Assembly: GCF_036017065.1 (NCBI RefSeq)
Contig: NZ_JAYXHR010000004.1
Location: 186,001 to 250,000, forward strand
Length of the DNA stretch: 64,000 bases
Source: Uliginosibacterium sp036017065
Lineage (GTDB): Bacteria > Pseudomonadota > Gammaproteobacteria > Burkholderiales > Rhodocyclaceae
Direction: 5' to 3'
The first letter of the stretch is position 1. Every line of letters begins with the position of its first letter. Shown one piece after another: positions 1-8,954 of the stretch. Made by a program: the position numbers and the translations under genes. Under the pieces are notes generated by a model. That model made no database searches. It was not told the DNA's origin and worked only from the letters and a program-made list of their open reading frames with translations.

Positions 1-1
1 C

Positions 2-1036
2 GTGGACCGCTCGGCCCCGCTGGTCATCGACGGGCGCCTCAATCCCTTGCGGCGCGACCAGTTCCTCGACATCAAGGCGCGCGTCAGCGGCGTCGATCTG
101 ACCGGCGCCTCGACGTACTCCAGCAAGTACATCGGCTATGGCATCACCCGCGGACGGCTGTCGCTGGACCTTGCCTACAAGATCGAGAACCGCAGGCTGG
201 TCGCGCAAAACCATGTGGTGCTCAACCAGCTGACGTTCGGCGAGAAGGTCGACAGCCCCGACGCCACCAAGCTGCCGGTCATGCTCGCCGTGGCCGTGCT
301 ACGAGACAGCCGTGGCGACATCGACATCAACCTGCCAGTGTCCGGGTCGCTGGACGATCCGCAGTTCTCCGTCGGCGGCGTCATCCTGAGAGTGATCGGC
401 AACCTGATCACCCGCGCGGTCACCGCGCCGTTCTCCTTGCTGGCCTCGATGGTGAGCGGGGGTGAGGACGTGGACCTTGCCTATGTCGCGTTTGCACCCG
501 GCACCGCCAAGCTGGATGCCGAAGCGGAAGGAAAGCTGCAGGCCTTGTCGAAAGCCCTGGCCTCGCGTCCGGCCCTCAAGCTGGAGATTGCCGGCCACGC
601 CGACGCGCAACGCGAGCTGGACGCGGTGCGCCGGGCCCAGCTGCAGGCGAAGCTGCGCAGCCTCAAGGCGCAGGCCATGGTGAAGCGGGGCGAGGCCGTC
701 GGCTCGGTGGAAGAGCTTGTCATTACGCCGCAGGAGTATCCGCAGTTGCTGGCCGAGGCCTATCGCGCCGAGCCCATGGACAAGCCGCGCAACCTCATCG
801 GCATGCAGCGCGATGTGCCGGTCGCGGAGATGGAAACGCGCCTGCTGGCAAACGTGAAAATCAGTGATGGCGACATCCAGGCGTTGGCGCGCAGTCGTGC
901 CCAGGCCGTGCGCAACTGGCTGGTGGATAAAGGGAAGGTGGCGGGCGAACGCCTTTTCATCATCAATGCGCCGAATGTAGCGACCAAAGAAAATTCAGAC
1001 AGACCGGGTGCTCGCGTTGATTTTTCTTTGCAGTAA
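2..1036 (+). CDS. DUF748 family protein, C-terminal part (cut by window start)
   Basis: This is the 3' end of a larger gene; the reading frame is open to the first base, so the true start lies outside the window. DUF748 proteins are very large, AsmA-like envelope proteins thought to span the periplasm. The visible part has a beta-rich stretch, then at about residues 155-215 an OmpA-like pattern (FAPGTAKLD...LEIAGHADAQRELDAVRR), which in that family contacts peptidoglycan. The last third ends in a variable-length helical tail with an RSRAQAVRNWL motif, also typical of OmpA-like ends. The stop is TAA, followed by a 7-bp inverted repeat at 1055-1074. The family call is from pattern memory; exact function is unknown. 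Confidence 0.75.
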   Translation: MDRSAPLVIDGRLNPLRRDQFLDIKARVSGVDLTGASTYSSKYIGYGITRGRLSLDLAYKIENRRLVAQNHVVLNQLTFGEKVDSPDATKLPVMLAVAVLRDSRGDIDINLPVSGSLDDPQFSVGGVILRVIGNLITRAVTAPFSLLASMVSGGEDVDLAYVAFAPGTAKLDAEAEGKLQALSKALASRPALKLEIAGHADAQRELDAVRRAQLQAKLRSLKAQAMVKRGEAVGSVEELVITPQEYPQLLAEAYRAEPMDKPRNLIGMQRDVPVAEMETRLLANVKISDGDIQALARSRAQAVRNWLVDKGKVAGERLFIINAPNVATKENSDRPGARVDFSLQ

Positions 1037-1054
1037 ACATTAAGCTTCGGTCGC

Positions 1055-1074
1055 GACATGCTTGATGGCATGTC
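1055..1074. repeat. Short inverted repeat after the DUF748 gene
   Basis: GACATGC, six bases, GCATGTC form a perfect 7-bp dyad 18 bases after the stop of the DUF748 gene. There is no T-run behind it, so it is either a weak, Rho-assisted terminator or a protein-binding dyad. Confidence 0.4.
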
Positions 1075-1139
1075 GATGCCCGCCGCGCCAACGTTGACGC
1101 GGTGGAACCTCGGTACGGAACTCGTAGCAGGAGAGTTGG

Positions 1140-1460
1140 ATGAGACCGACACGGCTGGAGGAATCCCAGCTACAGCAGGCCCTGAGTACCTTGCCGGACT
1201 GGCAACGCGTCGATGGTCGTGACGCAATCCGCCGCCAGTTCACCTTCACGGATTTCAATCAGGCTTTCGCCTTCATGACCCGCGTGGCGCTCATGGCGGA
1301 AAAGCTCGACCACCACCCCGAATGGTCCAACGTCTACAACCGTGTGGACGTCCTGCTCAGCACCCACAGTGCGGGCGGCGTGACCGAACTCGACCTGCAG
1401 ATGGCGCGCTTCTGCGACCAGGCGAGCCACTCATGGGCAGCGCGGCGGGCAGATACGTAG
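1140..1460 (+). CDS. phhB: 4a-hydroxytetrahydrobiopterin dehydratase (pterin-4a-carbinolamine dehydratase)
   Basis: Recycles the 4a-carbinolamine formed by pterin-dependent hydroxylases such as phenylalanine hydroxylase, in the cytoplasm. The 106-aa length is normal for the family. The diagnostic block is present: LDHHPEWSNVYNRV followed by THSAGGVTELD, which includes the active-site His pair, the His of STHSAGG and the Asp. The ATG is preceded by GCAGGAGAG as ribosome binding site. It stands alone between the DUF748 gene and the c-di-GMP gene, and no phenylalanine hydroxylase gene is in the window. Confidence 0.9.
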   Translation: MRPTRLEESQLQQALSTLPDWQRVDGRDAIRRQFTFTDFNQAFAFMTRVALMAEKLDHHPEWSNVYNRVDVLLSTHSAGGVTELDLQMARFCDQASHSWAARRADT

Positions 1461-1503
1461 AAACACCAAGGCTCGCCGCCGGCCACCCGTAGGCCGAAAG
1501 TCG

Positions 1504-1530
1504 TAAGGTTTTGGTAAGCGGCGCCGATAA
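1504..1530 (+). promoter_or_regulatory. Sigma-28 (FliA) type promoter of the receiver-GGDEF-EAL gene
   Basis: TAAGGTTT at 1504-1511, an 11-base spacer, then GCCGATAA at 1523-1530. The consensus for flagellar sigma-28 is TAAAGTTT-N11-GCCGATAA, so there is one mismatch in the -35, correct spacing, and a perfect -10. It lies about 85 bases upstream of the start at 1614, giving a leader of roughly 75 bases. Confidence 0.75.
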
Positions 1531-1613
1531 CAGGAGACAGGCCAGCAAGGTCCAGCACAAAAGATGGCAGGAACAGACCGGAACAGCTTCTTCGCCAAGG
1601 GGGGAATGGATCG

Positions 1614-3887
1614 ATGATCGGTGGCTTCATGCCGACGCGTCGGGCGGGTTCGGAGACGCCGGACGATCCCTTCCTGTTCGCTGACGAAAGCGATGACAGC
1701 CAGCTTGGCAACGTCCGGGGCAGCACTGCGCCGCCCTGGCGGGTCCTCATTACCGACGACGACGAGGAGGTGCACCGCGCCACCGCGTTCGCCCTGCGCG
1801 GCGTCGAGGTAGACGGCCGCCCGCTCGAACTGCTGCACGCCCACAGCGCCATCGAGGCCGAATCCGTATTGCGTTCCGTGCCCGGCGTGGCCGTGGCCAT
1901 GCTGGACGTGGTCATGGAAACGCCGCATGCCGGCCTGGGCCTCGTGGAGACGATCCGCGACCAGATCGGCCTGCGCACCCTGCGCATCGTGCTGCGCACC
2001 GGCCAGCCAGGGTATGCCCCCGAGCTGGAGGTGATCCGCCGCTATGACATCAACGATTACCGTACCAAGTCCGAGCTCACCCAGACCCGGCTGATCACCA
2101 CGCTGACGGCCGCGATCCGCGCCTACGCCCAGCTGGAATCCATCGAGGCCAGCAACCGCGGCCTGGCCGATGTCGCGCATTCCGCCAATTCCCTGTTCCG
2201 CATCCGCTCTGCGCGCGAATACGCCCGCAGCCTGCTGGAGCGCATCGCGCAGATGATGGGCGTCACGGCTCATGGCGTAGTCTGCGTGGAACCTCCCAGT
2301 ACGCCCGACCCGATCGATGCCGGGCTGCAGGTGCTGCATGCGGCCGGCCGCTTCGCGCCGCTGATCGGCGCCTCGCTCGACAAGGTGGGCGAGGGCGAGA
2401 TGCAACGCGTCGTGCGTCGCTGCCTGGCAGCCAAGACCTGTGTCTTCGACGATGCCACCTTCGCCATGTGCCTGGGTGGCGGTACCCGTGATGCGGTGGC
2501 CTACTTCGACGTCGGCCGCCCGATCACCGAACTCGAAAAGCGCCTGCTCAGCCTGTTCGCGGCCAGCCTCGCGGTGGGCTTCGAGAACGTGGATCTCATC
2601 GAACGGCTGGATTTCTTCGCCTTCTTCGACCCGCTGACGCACCTGCCGAACCGCACGCGCTTCCTGGCCGATGTCGACCAGGACCTGTTCGCCCGCCAGG
2701 GTGGCCAGCGCTGCCTGGCGATTGCCGACGTGGTGCGCTTTTCCGACATCAACGACGCGCTGGGTCACCGTTGTGGCGACACCTTGTTGATCGCGGTGGC
2801 CAAGCGCCTGCGCGCGGCCGCCGGCAGTGGCGTCACGATGGCACGCATCGCTGGTGACGCCTTCGGCCTGTACGGACCGGAAGGCGCCATCGACCCGACG
2901 GCGATCCGCCGCGCCTTCGAGGCGCCGTTCTTCGTACATGGCCATGCCCTGGCCGTGCAGGTTCGCCTGGGCATCGTGCGGGTGGCCGACACCAAGGGTG
3001 GCGCGGTGGAGTTGCTGCGCAACGCCAACCTCGCGCTCAACCAGGCACGCATGGCTGGCGGCGGTGCGCACAGCATGTTCTCGCGCGAGATGAGCGACGA
3101 CGTGCAGACCCGCGTGTCGCTGCTGCACAGCCTGCGCGCCGCCATCGATTTCCGTCGCGGCCTGTCGGTCAACTACCAGCCGCAGGTCAATGCCACCACC
3201 GGCGAACTGGTGGGCGTGGAAGCGCTGCTGCGCTGGCGCAACGACTACGGCGAGATGGTCACGCCGGACCGTTTCATCCCGCTGGCCGAACGCACCGGCA
3301 TGATCCACGAGCTGGGCCTGTGGGTCATCGAGATGGCGCTGGATCGCCTCGCGGCCTGGCGTCGCCTGGGGCTCGACAAGCTGGACCTGTCGATCAACAT
3401 TTCACCGGTGCAGTTCCGTGCCGAGGACTTCTCGCGCCGCGTGCGCCAGATGATTGCCTACGCCGATGTGCCGGCCGAGCGCCTGGTGTTCGAGATCACG
3501 GAATCCGTCGGCCTGGAAGACCATGACATGGTGCTGGGCCATCTCAACGAGCTGCGCGAGATGGGCGTGCGCTTCGCGGTGGATGACTTCGGCACCGGCT
3601 TCTCCAGCCTCAGCCAGCTGGCGCGCCTGCCGGCCACCTGCCTGAAGATCGACCGCAGTTTCGTGCAGTCCGTGGTGGGCGATCCGGCGGATCGGGCCAT
3701 CGCGGCCACCATCATCTCGCTGGCCCGCAACCGTTCGCTGGGTGTGGTGGCCGAAGGCGTGGAAACCGAGGAGCAGCAGCAGGTCCTGCTGGATCTCGGT
3801 TGCGAGGTCATGCAGGGCTACTACCTTGCGCGGCCGATGACGGTCGAGCAGTTCGATGAATGGGTGAAGGGTCGCAGCGCGCAATAG
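1614..3887 (+). CDS. Receiver-DUF3369-GGDEF-EAL protein, probable c-di-GMP phosphodiesterase
   Basis: A 757-aa soluble signalling protein. Domains in order: a receiver (acidic D48-D50, phospho-acceptor D98 in MLDVVMETP), a DUF3369 sensor region (about 180-330), a GGDEF domain (about 340-490) and an EAL domain (about 500-755). The GGDEF signature is degenerate: AGDAF at residues 413-417, so cyclase activity is unlikely. The EAL domain keeps its catalytic set: E536 in EALLRW, the Asn of INISPVQF, EITES, DDFGTG, LKIDRS, EGVET and QGYY. The likely reaction is hydrolysis of c-di-GMP under control of phosphorylation. The sigma-28 promoter at 1504-1530 suggests expression with the late flagellar genes. 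A terminator follows at 3907-3938. Confidence 0.9.
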   Translation: MIGGFMPTRRAGSETPDDPFLFADESDDSQLGNVRGSTAPPWRVLITDDDEEVHRATAFALRGVEVDGRPLELLHAHSAIEAESVLRSVPGVAVAMLDVVMETPHAGLGLVETIRDQIGLRTLRIVLRTGQPGYAPELEVIRRYDINDYRTKSELTQTRLITTLTAAIRAYAQLESIEASNRGLADVAHSANSLFRIRSAREYARSLLERIAQMMGVTAHGVVCVEPPSTPDPIDAGLQVLHAAGRFAPLIGASLDKVGEGEMQRVVRRCLAAKTCVFDDATFAMCLGGGTRDAVAYFDVGRPITELEKRLLSLFAASLAVGFENVDLIERLDFFAFFDPLTHLPNRTRFLADVDQDLFARQGGQRCLAIADVVRFSDINDALGHRCGDTLLIAVAKRLRAAAGSGVTMARIAGDAFGLYGPEGAIDPTAIRRAFEAPFFVHGHALAVQVRLGIVRVADTKGGAVELLRNANLALNQARMAGGGAHSMFSREMSDDVQTRVSLLHSLRAAIDFRRGLSVNYQPQVNATTGELVGVEALLRWRNDYGEMVTPDRFIPLAERTGMIHELGLWVIEMALDRLAAWRRLGLDKLDLSINISPVQFRAEDFSRRVRQMIAYADVPAERLVFEITESVGLEDHDMVLGHLNELREMGVRFAVDDFGTGFSSLSQLARLPATCLKIDRSFVQSVVGDPADRAIAATIISLARNRSLGVVAEGVETEEQQQVLLDLGCEVMQGYYLARPMTVEQFDEWVKGRSAQ

Positions 3888-3906
3888 GCCGGGCTGCGGT
3901 CGTAAG

Positions 3907-3938
3907 GAAAAAGCCCACGCATGCGTGGGCTTTCTTTT
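3907..3938. terminator. Bidirectional Rho-independent terminator
   Basis: AAAGCCCACGC and GCGTGGGCTTT form an 11-bp stem with flanking A- and T-runs. It sits between the convergent c-di-GMP gene (+) and the pabB-pabC gene (-) and can serve both. Confidence 0.9.
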
Positions 3939-3947
3939 GGCCATGCT

Positions 3948-5756
3948 TCATGGCGTTTCCGCCACATCCTCCAGTCCGACTTCAATCAGGCCGCGCAGCG
4001 CATTGCATACGAAGATGCGCCGGGCCGTGCGCAGGTCCTGCTCGTACAGCAACTTCTCCTTCACCCGTCCGCTGTCCAGCAGTTCTGCCCGCATCACGCC
4101 GGGCAGCAGGCCGCAGTCCAGCGGCGGCGTCCACAGGCCGTCCTCGAGCTCCAGCACGACGTTGCTGCGCGCGCCTTCGCACAGTTCGCCGCGCGTATTG
4201 AGGAACAGGATGTCGAACAGTCCGGCAGCCATCGCCTCGCGCAGGGCGTCGTCGTAGAAGCGACGCGCGGTCGTCTTGTAGCGCAGGCGGGGATCGTCGG
4301 GTTCCAGGCGCATGGTGGCCAGGCCGACCTTTTGCGTGGGTGCCAGCGGGTCGAGTGGCGCGGTGGTGACTTCCGCGGAGCCGTCGGGTGCAAGCAGCAG
4401 GCGCACCCGGTGCGGCCCGTTGGCCAACGGTGCGCAGGCGGCCACCAGCGCTGCGCGGAGGCCTGCCTCGTCGTAGCGCCAACCGAGTTCCGCGGTGGAG
4501 CGACGCAGCCGTTCAAGATGCCGTGCGAGCCGCGGCAGGTCCCGCGAGCCCGGCTCGCACAGAAGGGTTTCGATCAGCCGCAGCTCGCCGACGAGCGCGC
4601 CGGCGAAGCTCGCCTTGTCCAGGCATTCGGCATACTCGGCCGCCGGGTCGGAATCGGCGACGATGCCGCTGCCGACGTTGAGTCGTCCCACGCGCTGGCG
4701 GTCCAGCAACAGGGTGCGGATGGGCACGTTGAACGAGAAGTCGCCGTCCGGCGCCAGCCAGCCGACCGCGCCGCAATAGGCGTCGCGTGGCGTGTCCTCC
4801 AGTTCCGCGATGATCTCCATCGCCCGCAGCTTGGGCGCGCCGGTGACCGAGCCGCAGGGAAAGAGGGCGGCGAGGATGTCGCGCAAGGGGGCGTTCACCG
4901 GGGCGGCCTCGATGCTTGACGTCATCTGGAAGACCGTCGGGTAGGGCTCCAGCTCGAACAGCCGGGTGACATGCACGCCACCCGGTGGCGCGAGCCGGCC
5001 AAGATCGTTGCGGATCAGGTCGACGATCATCAGGTTCTCGGCGCGATTCTTCTCGGAGGCCTGCAGCGCGCGGCCGAGTTCCGCGTCGGTGCCGGGGTCC
5101 GGCGAGCGTGGCGCGGTGCCCTTCATGGGCCGGCATTGCACGGTACTGCCCTGGCGTGCGACGAAGAGTTCGGGCGAGCGCGACAGCAGCCAGCCATCTT
5201 GGTGGGCGATGAAGGCGCCGTGCCGTACCGGCTGTGCGGCGCGCAGGCGGGCGTAGAGCGCGAGCGGATCGCCGTAGGCCCTGGCCGTGCAGGGGAAGGT
5301 GAGATTGACCTGGTAGCAGTCGCCCGCAGCGATGTAATCCAGCACCTGCCGGACCTGCACGACATGTTGCGCCTGCTGGCGTTCCGGCTGCAGGCCGAGC
5401 AGCCCGGCCTCGCGCTGCTGCGGCGACAAGGCTGCCAGCTGCGCCTGCCACCACGCATCCAGCGTGCCGCCTTCCATGACATTGGCCCGGCCGAACACCC
5501 ATGCGCGCAGCAGCCAGCCGTCGCCTTCCAGCAAGGGGCGCAAGTGCGGTTCGAGCAGGTAGCCCAGCTCGTAGCGCGCCACCAGCCCCAGCCAGGCGCC
5601 GTCAGCGCGGGCTTCGTCCAGACGGGAAAAGAAAGCCTCCACGTCATCGCCGGCACGCAGTTCGATGCAGGTCTTGCAGTCATGCAACAGGAGTGCGCGC
5701 TGCTGGTCCAGGTTGTCTTCGAACAGGGCAAAGCCGGGCGACTGCGCTGCAGACAT
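3948..5756 (-). CDS. pabBC: Fused aminodeoxychorismate synthase component I / aminodeoxychorismate lyase
   Basis: Makes 4-aminobenzoate for folate: the PabB half aminates chorismate to 4-amino-4-deoxychorismate (with a PabA glutaminase encoded elsewhere), and the PabC half removes pyruvate. The 602-aa protein has the chorismate-binding domain at about residues 70-355 (MKGTAPRS, ASEKNRAENLMIVDLIRND, FPCGSVTGAPK, VGSGIVADSDP) and a class IV aminotransferase domain at about 370-600. The PLP lysine is K494 in RYKTTARR, followed by FLNTRGELCEGARSNV. Such fusions are common in proteobacteria. It is followed on the same strand, upstream by 17 bases, by a lipoprotein gene, so the two may be co-transcribed. 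Confidence 0.93.
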   Translation of the reverse strand: MSAAQSPGFALFEDNLDQQRALLLHDCKTCIELRAGDDVEAFFSRLDEARADGAWLGLVARYELGYLLEPHLRPLLEGDGWLLRAWVFGRANVMEGGTLDAWWQAQLAALSPQQREAGLLGLQPERQQAQHVVQVRQVLDYIAAGDCYQVNLTFPCTARAYGDPLALYARLRAAQPVRHGAFIAHQDGWLLSRSPELFVARQGSTVQCRPMKGTAPRSPDPGTDAELGRALQASEKNRAENLMIVDLIRNDLGRLAPPGGVHVTRLFELEPYPTVFQMTSSIEAAPVNAPLRDILAALFPCGSVTGAPKLRAMEIIAELEDTPRDAYCGAVGWLAPDGDFSFNVPIRTLLLDRQRVGRLNVGSGIVADSDPAAEYAECLDKASFAGALVGELRLIETLLCEPGSRDLPRLARHLERLRRSTAELGWRYDEAGLRAALVAACAPLANGPHRVRLLLAPDGSAEVTTAPLDPLAPTQKVGLATMRLEPDDPRLRYKTTARRFYDDALREAMAAGLFDILFLNTRGELCEGARSNVVLELEDGLWTPPLDCGLLPGVMRAELLDSGRVKEKLLYEQDLRTARRIFVCNALRGLIEVGLEDVAETP

Positions 5757-5773
5757 GCGGGACGACAGCCGGC

Positions 5774-6409
5774 TCAGCGCGCGGCGGGCGGAATCAGGCC
5801 GGCCGTGCGCAACTGCTTGGTGGCGATGGCGCGCACCTCGTTGATCATCACGAGCGTGGAAGCCGGGTTGAGGCTTTCGGTGACGGCCGACCAGGCCGGC
5901 TTGCCTTCCGGCAGGCGGTACAGGATGGTCTCGACGATGAAACGGCGTTCGCGGCTCACGTAGCCGGGCGACACCAGGGTTGTGTAGGCGTACGGGTAGT
6001 AGCCCCAGAAGCTGCGGTAGCGGGGGGCGAACACCCAGGGGTCGCCGACGAAATTGGCTTCCGGCGGATGGTAGACGTCGCGTTCGTCCACGGTGACCAG
6101 GCGGGTGACGATGGCGCCTTCGAAACCTTTGCCGGTGAGCGCGGCCTTGGCTTCGTCGGACGGCATGGCAGGCGAAACGGCGAGCGTGTGGCCGGCCGTG
6201 ATGGCAACGCCTTCCGGCGGCTTGCGGCTGAGTTCGTCCTCGATGAAGCGCGCGGTCTCGGTGTCCTTCAGGGCGACGAAGAGCGCGATCCTGCGCATGG
6301 GCGTGCGCGGGTCATCCGGTGCGTGCCAGGTGGAGGCAAGGCGGGTGCTGCTGCATGCCGACAGCATCAGAGCCGCGATGGCGGCGAGGGTGATGCGTGC
6401 AGACCACAT
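5774..6409 (-). CDS. DUF4136-like lipoprotein
   Basis: A 211-aa protein with a lipoprotein signal peptide; lipobox LSAC with Cys19, so it is probably anchored in the outer membrane. The body resembles the DUF4136 family of small envelope lipoproteins: an N-terminal strand STWHAPDDP, a DDP/ALKDTETARFIEDEL region and a C-terminal VETILYRLPEGKPAWSAVTES segment. A Tyr-rich loop (residues about 130-145) is unusual. It lies 17 bases upstream of pabBC and 34 bases downstream of mltD on the same strand, so an mltD-lipoprotein-pabBC transcript is likely. Function unknown. Confidence 0.65.
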   Translation of the reverse strand: MWSARITLAAIAALMLSACSSTRLASTWHAPDDPRTPMRRIALFVALKDTETARFIEDELSRKPPEGVAITAGHTLAVSPAMPSDEAKAALTGKGFEGAIVTRLVTVDERDVYHPPEANFVGDPWVFAPRYRSFWGYYPYAYTTLVSPGYVSRERRFIVETILYRLPEGKPAWSAVTESLNPASTLVMINEVRAIATKQLRTAGLIPPAAR

Positions 6410-6443
6410 GAGGGGGCCGGTGCGGAGGAGGGGCCGGTGCGGC

Positions 6444-7883
6444 TCAGCCGCGCTGATCGCTTGCGGCGCTCACGCGGACCGGGGGTTTGCGGGCGGGCGC
6501 CTTGGCCTGCTTGGCAGGCGCCTTCTTGCTGGCGCTGCGCGTGGCCTGCTTGCCCTTGGCCTGTGTCTTCGCCGAAGGCGTTGTTGCCTTGCGTTCGGAG
6601 GGGGAGACAGGCGCGCTGGCAATCAGGTCCTGCGCCTGGGCCGGCACCAGCAGGGTGTAGCCGGCACGCAGGCGGGCGCGGGGGGGCAGGCTGTTGGCGG
6701 TGCGCAGGGTGTCGACCGGGACGCGCAGGCGCTGGGCGACCTGCTCGACGCGCTCGGCCTTCGGCACGGAGTAGGTGCGCCAGCTCATCAGCGGGCTGTT
6801 GTGCTGGGCCAGGTTGGCCTCGAAGCGTTGTGCATTGCTGATCGGCAGCAGCAGCGGGGCGTCGCTGTGGCCGGGAATGACCGGGCGGTTGTAGCTGGGG
6901 TTCAGTTCGCGGAACTCGGTCAGCGGCATCTCGGCCAGACGCGCGGCCAGCGCGACGTCCATGCCGTCCTGGCGCGGCACCGTCACGAAGTAGGGCGTGT
7001 TGGGAATCGCCGGCAGGCTGACGTGGTATTGCTCGGCGTGCAGGATGATGTTCTTGAGGGCCTGCAGCTTGGGCACGTAATAGCGCGTTTCGTTGGGCAT
7101 GCGCAGGCTGTTGAAGTCGACCGGCAGGCCGGCTGCACGGTTGTTGTTCACCGCGCGCGCCACCGCGTTCTCGCCCCAGTTGTAGGACGCCAGCGCGAGG
7201 TGCCAGTCACCGTGCATCTCGTAGATGGCCTGCAGGTAGGTCAGCGCGGCGTCGGTGGAGGCCATGATGTCGCGACGCTCGTCCACCCAGAAATTCTGCG
7301 CGAGCTGGAAGCTCTTGCCGGTCGACGGAATGAACTGCCACAGGCCGGCGGCCTTCGCCGACGACAGGGCGTTGGGGTTGTACGCGCTTTCCACCAGCGG
7401 CAGCAGCGCCAGTTCAGTGGGCATGCCGCGTTTTTCCAACTCCATCACGACGTGATACAGATATTTGCGAGAGCGCTCGAACATCACGGTGAGCGCCTGC
7501 GGTCGCGCGAGATACCATTGCTGGCGATCATCCACGAGCGGGCCATACAGATTCTGCATGCCGAAACCACGTCTGATTCGCGCCCAGATATCCGGCGCTT
7601 CCACGGTCAGGTCACGGGTGGCAATGGTTTTCAGCGGCGGTGCCAGCGGAACGATCACCGTGGCGGCTGCCGGCCGCATCTGCGGGTCGCGCAGCTCGGT
7701 GTCCAGTCCCAGGTTGCGGTCGTTCGGGCTCGCCAGCGCGGCGATGCTGGCTGGCGATGCCGCGGGGCGGGACGGGGCGGTGGATTCGCCAGCGTCGGCC
7801 TGCACTGCCGGGTGGGTGGTTGCGCAGCCGGAAAGTCCGACCAGCACGACGAACAGCCCGGCCATGAGAGTTAAAGGCTTCAT
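6444..7883 (-). CDS. mltD: Membrane-bound lytic murein transglycosylase D
   Basis: Cleaves the glycan strand of peptidoglycan to 1,6-anhydro-muropeptides from the outer membrane. The 479-aa protein starts at the ATG at 7881-7883 with AGGAAACG before it; longer upstream reading is not needed because a lipoprotein signal begins here (lipobox LSGC, Cys20). The SLT domain spans about 140-280 with catalytic E165 in LPLVESAYNP, then AAGLWQFIPSTG and ALASYNWGENAV. One LysM module is visible at about 366-414; E. coli MltD has two. The last 65 residues are a Lys/Ala/Pro-rich basic tail that could bind the cell wall electrostatically. Confidence 0.92.
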   Translation of the reverse strand: MKPLTLMAGLFVVLVGLSGCATTHPAVQADAGESTAPSRPAASPASIAALASPNDRNLGLDTELRDPQMRPAAATVIVPLAPPLKTIATRDLTVEAPDIWARIRRGFGMQNLYGPLVDDRQQWYLARPQALTVMFERSRKYLYHVVMELEKRGMPTELALLPLVESAYNPNALSSAKAAGLWQFIPSTGKSFQLAQNFWVDERRDIMASTDAALTYLQAIYEMHGDWHLALASYNWGENAVARAVNNNRAAGLPVDFNSLRMPNETRYYVPKLQALKNIILHAEQYHVSLPAIPNTPYFVTVPRQDGMDVALAARLAEMPLTEFRELNPSYNRPVIPGHSDAPLLLPISNAQRFEANLAQHNSPLMSWRTYSVPKAERVEQVAQRLRVPVDTLRTANSLPPRARLRAGYTLLVPAQAQDLIASAPVSPSERKATTPSAKTQAKGKQATRSASKKAPAKQAKAPARKPPVRVSAASDQRG

Positions 7884-7991
7884 CGTTTCCTGCCGTTTTC
7901 GACCAGAGACGGATTCTATCCAAACACCCGCGGCTCGCACACCCATTGAAGGGGTGCGTTGGTCGGGCATTACCGAGCGGGAGTCGTCCGC

Positions 7992-8954
7992 ATGAAAGCG
8001 CTGGTCATCGAGGACACCCTCACGAGTGCGACGCTGGTCTGCCACCAGCTGCGCAAGATCGGCATCGAGCCGTTGATGGCGCGCGACGGCCCCAGCGGCA
8101 TCGAGATGTTCAAGGAGCACCGGCCGGAGCTGGTGCTGCTGGACATCATCATGCCGGGCATGAACGGCTACGAAGTGGCCAAGCGCCTGCGCCAGCTGGA
8201 AAACGATGGCGAATGGACGCCGATCATCTTCCTGACCGCGCGCACCAGCGACGAGGACCTGGAGCGTGGCATCGCGGTGGGCGGTGACGACTATCTCGTG
8301 AAGCCGGTCAGCGAGCTCGTGCTGACCGCCAAGGTGCGCGCGATGCAGCGCATCGCCCAGATGCGCTATTCGCTGGTCGTGCTGACCCGACGCCTGGATG
8401 AAGCCAATCGGCAACTTTTGCGCTTATCGGCGATCGATGGTCTGACGGGCATCGCAAACCGGCGGCAGTTCGACGAGTTCCTCACCCGTGAGTGGGGGCG
8501 GGCCACGCGCAACGGTTCCTGCCTGGCGATGCTGATGTGCGACGTCGACAGCTTCAAGCAGTACAACGACCTGTACGGGCACCAGGCTGGCGACGACTGC
8601 CTGCGGAGCGTGGCGCGCGTGCTGCATGAGCAGCTGAAGCGTCCCACCGACCTGGCGGCGCGTTATGGCGGCGAGGAGTTCGCGGTGATCCTGCCGGAAA
8701 CGCCGCTGGACGGTGCCGTCGCACTGGCCGAGCGCATGCGGCAGGCAGTGCTGGCGCTGGGCATGGTGCATGCCGGCACGGCGTCAGGAATGGTGACGGT
8801 GAGCATCGGCGTGGCCTGCACCTGGCCTCAGCGCAGCGGACCGGGAGGCGACGCCCTGTTGAAGGTGGCCGACGATGCCTTGTATGACGCCAAGGCCCAG
8901 GGCCGCAACCGTGTGGTAGCAGTGCGCGACGAGGCGCGCGAAGCGGAGGAGTGA
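7992..8954 (+). CDS. Receiver-GGDEF diguanylate cyclase (PleD-like)
   Basis: Makes c-di-GMP from two GTP, switched by phosphorylation of its receiver. Receiver residues 1-120 with phospho-acceptor D51 (LLDIIMPGMNG) and K104 in LVKPV; GGDEF domain about 150-315 with an intact GGEEF at 226-230. An inhibitory I-site R217-x-x-D220 lies exactly five residues before it, so product feedback is expected. I chose the ATG at 7992, preceded by GCGGGAG, over an upstream TTG. Its last base overlaps the start of the next receiver gene (TGATG), indicating translational coupling. No membrane segment. Confidence 0.93.
   Translation: MKALVIEDTLTSATLVCHQLRKIGIEPLMARDGPSGIEMFKEHRPELVLLDIIMPGMNGYEVAKRLRQLENDGEWTPIIFLTARTSDEDLERGIAVGGDDYLVKPVSELVLTAKVRAMQRIAQMRYSLVVLTRRLDEANRQLLRLSAIDGLTGIANRRQFDEFLTREWGRATRNGSCLAMLMCDVDSFKQYNDLYGHQAGDDCLRSVARVLHEQLKRPTDLAARYGGEEFAVILPETPLDGAVALAERMRQAVLALGMVHAGTASGMVTVSIGVACTWPQRSGPGGDALLKVADDALYDAKAQGRNRVVAVRDEAREAEE

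Noticed and set aside
1461..1613. Possible c-di-GMP riboswitch before the GGDEF-EAL gene
   Set aside because: I could not find the conserved GEMM core; the sequence is better explained by a FliA promoter and a short leader.
1431..3308. 625-codon minus-strand frame rich in His/Gln/Arg
   Set aside because: Shadow of the GGDEF-EAL gene, as expected in GC-rich DNA; also true of the long frames at 11759-13936 (+), 20277-22700 (-) and 40326-42209 (-).
7884..8414. Upstream extension of the mltD reading frame
   Set aside because: It runs opposite the receiver-GGDEF gene; the mltD start at 7883 has a ribosome site and a lipoprotein signal directly behind it.
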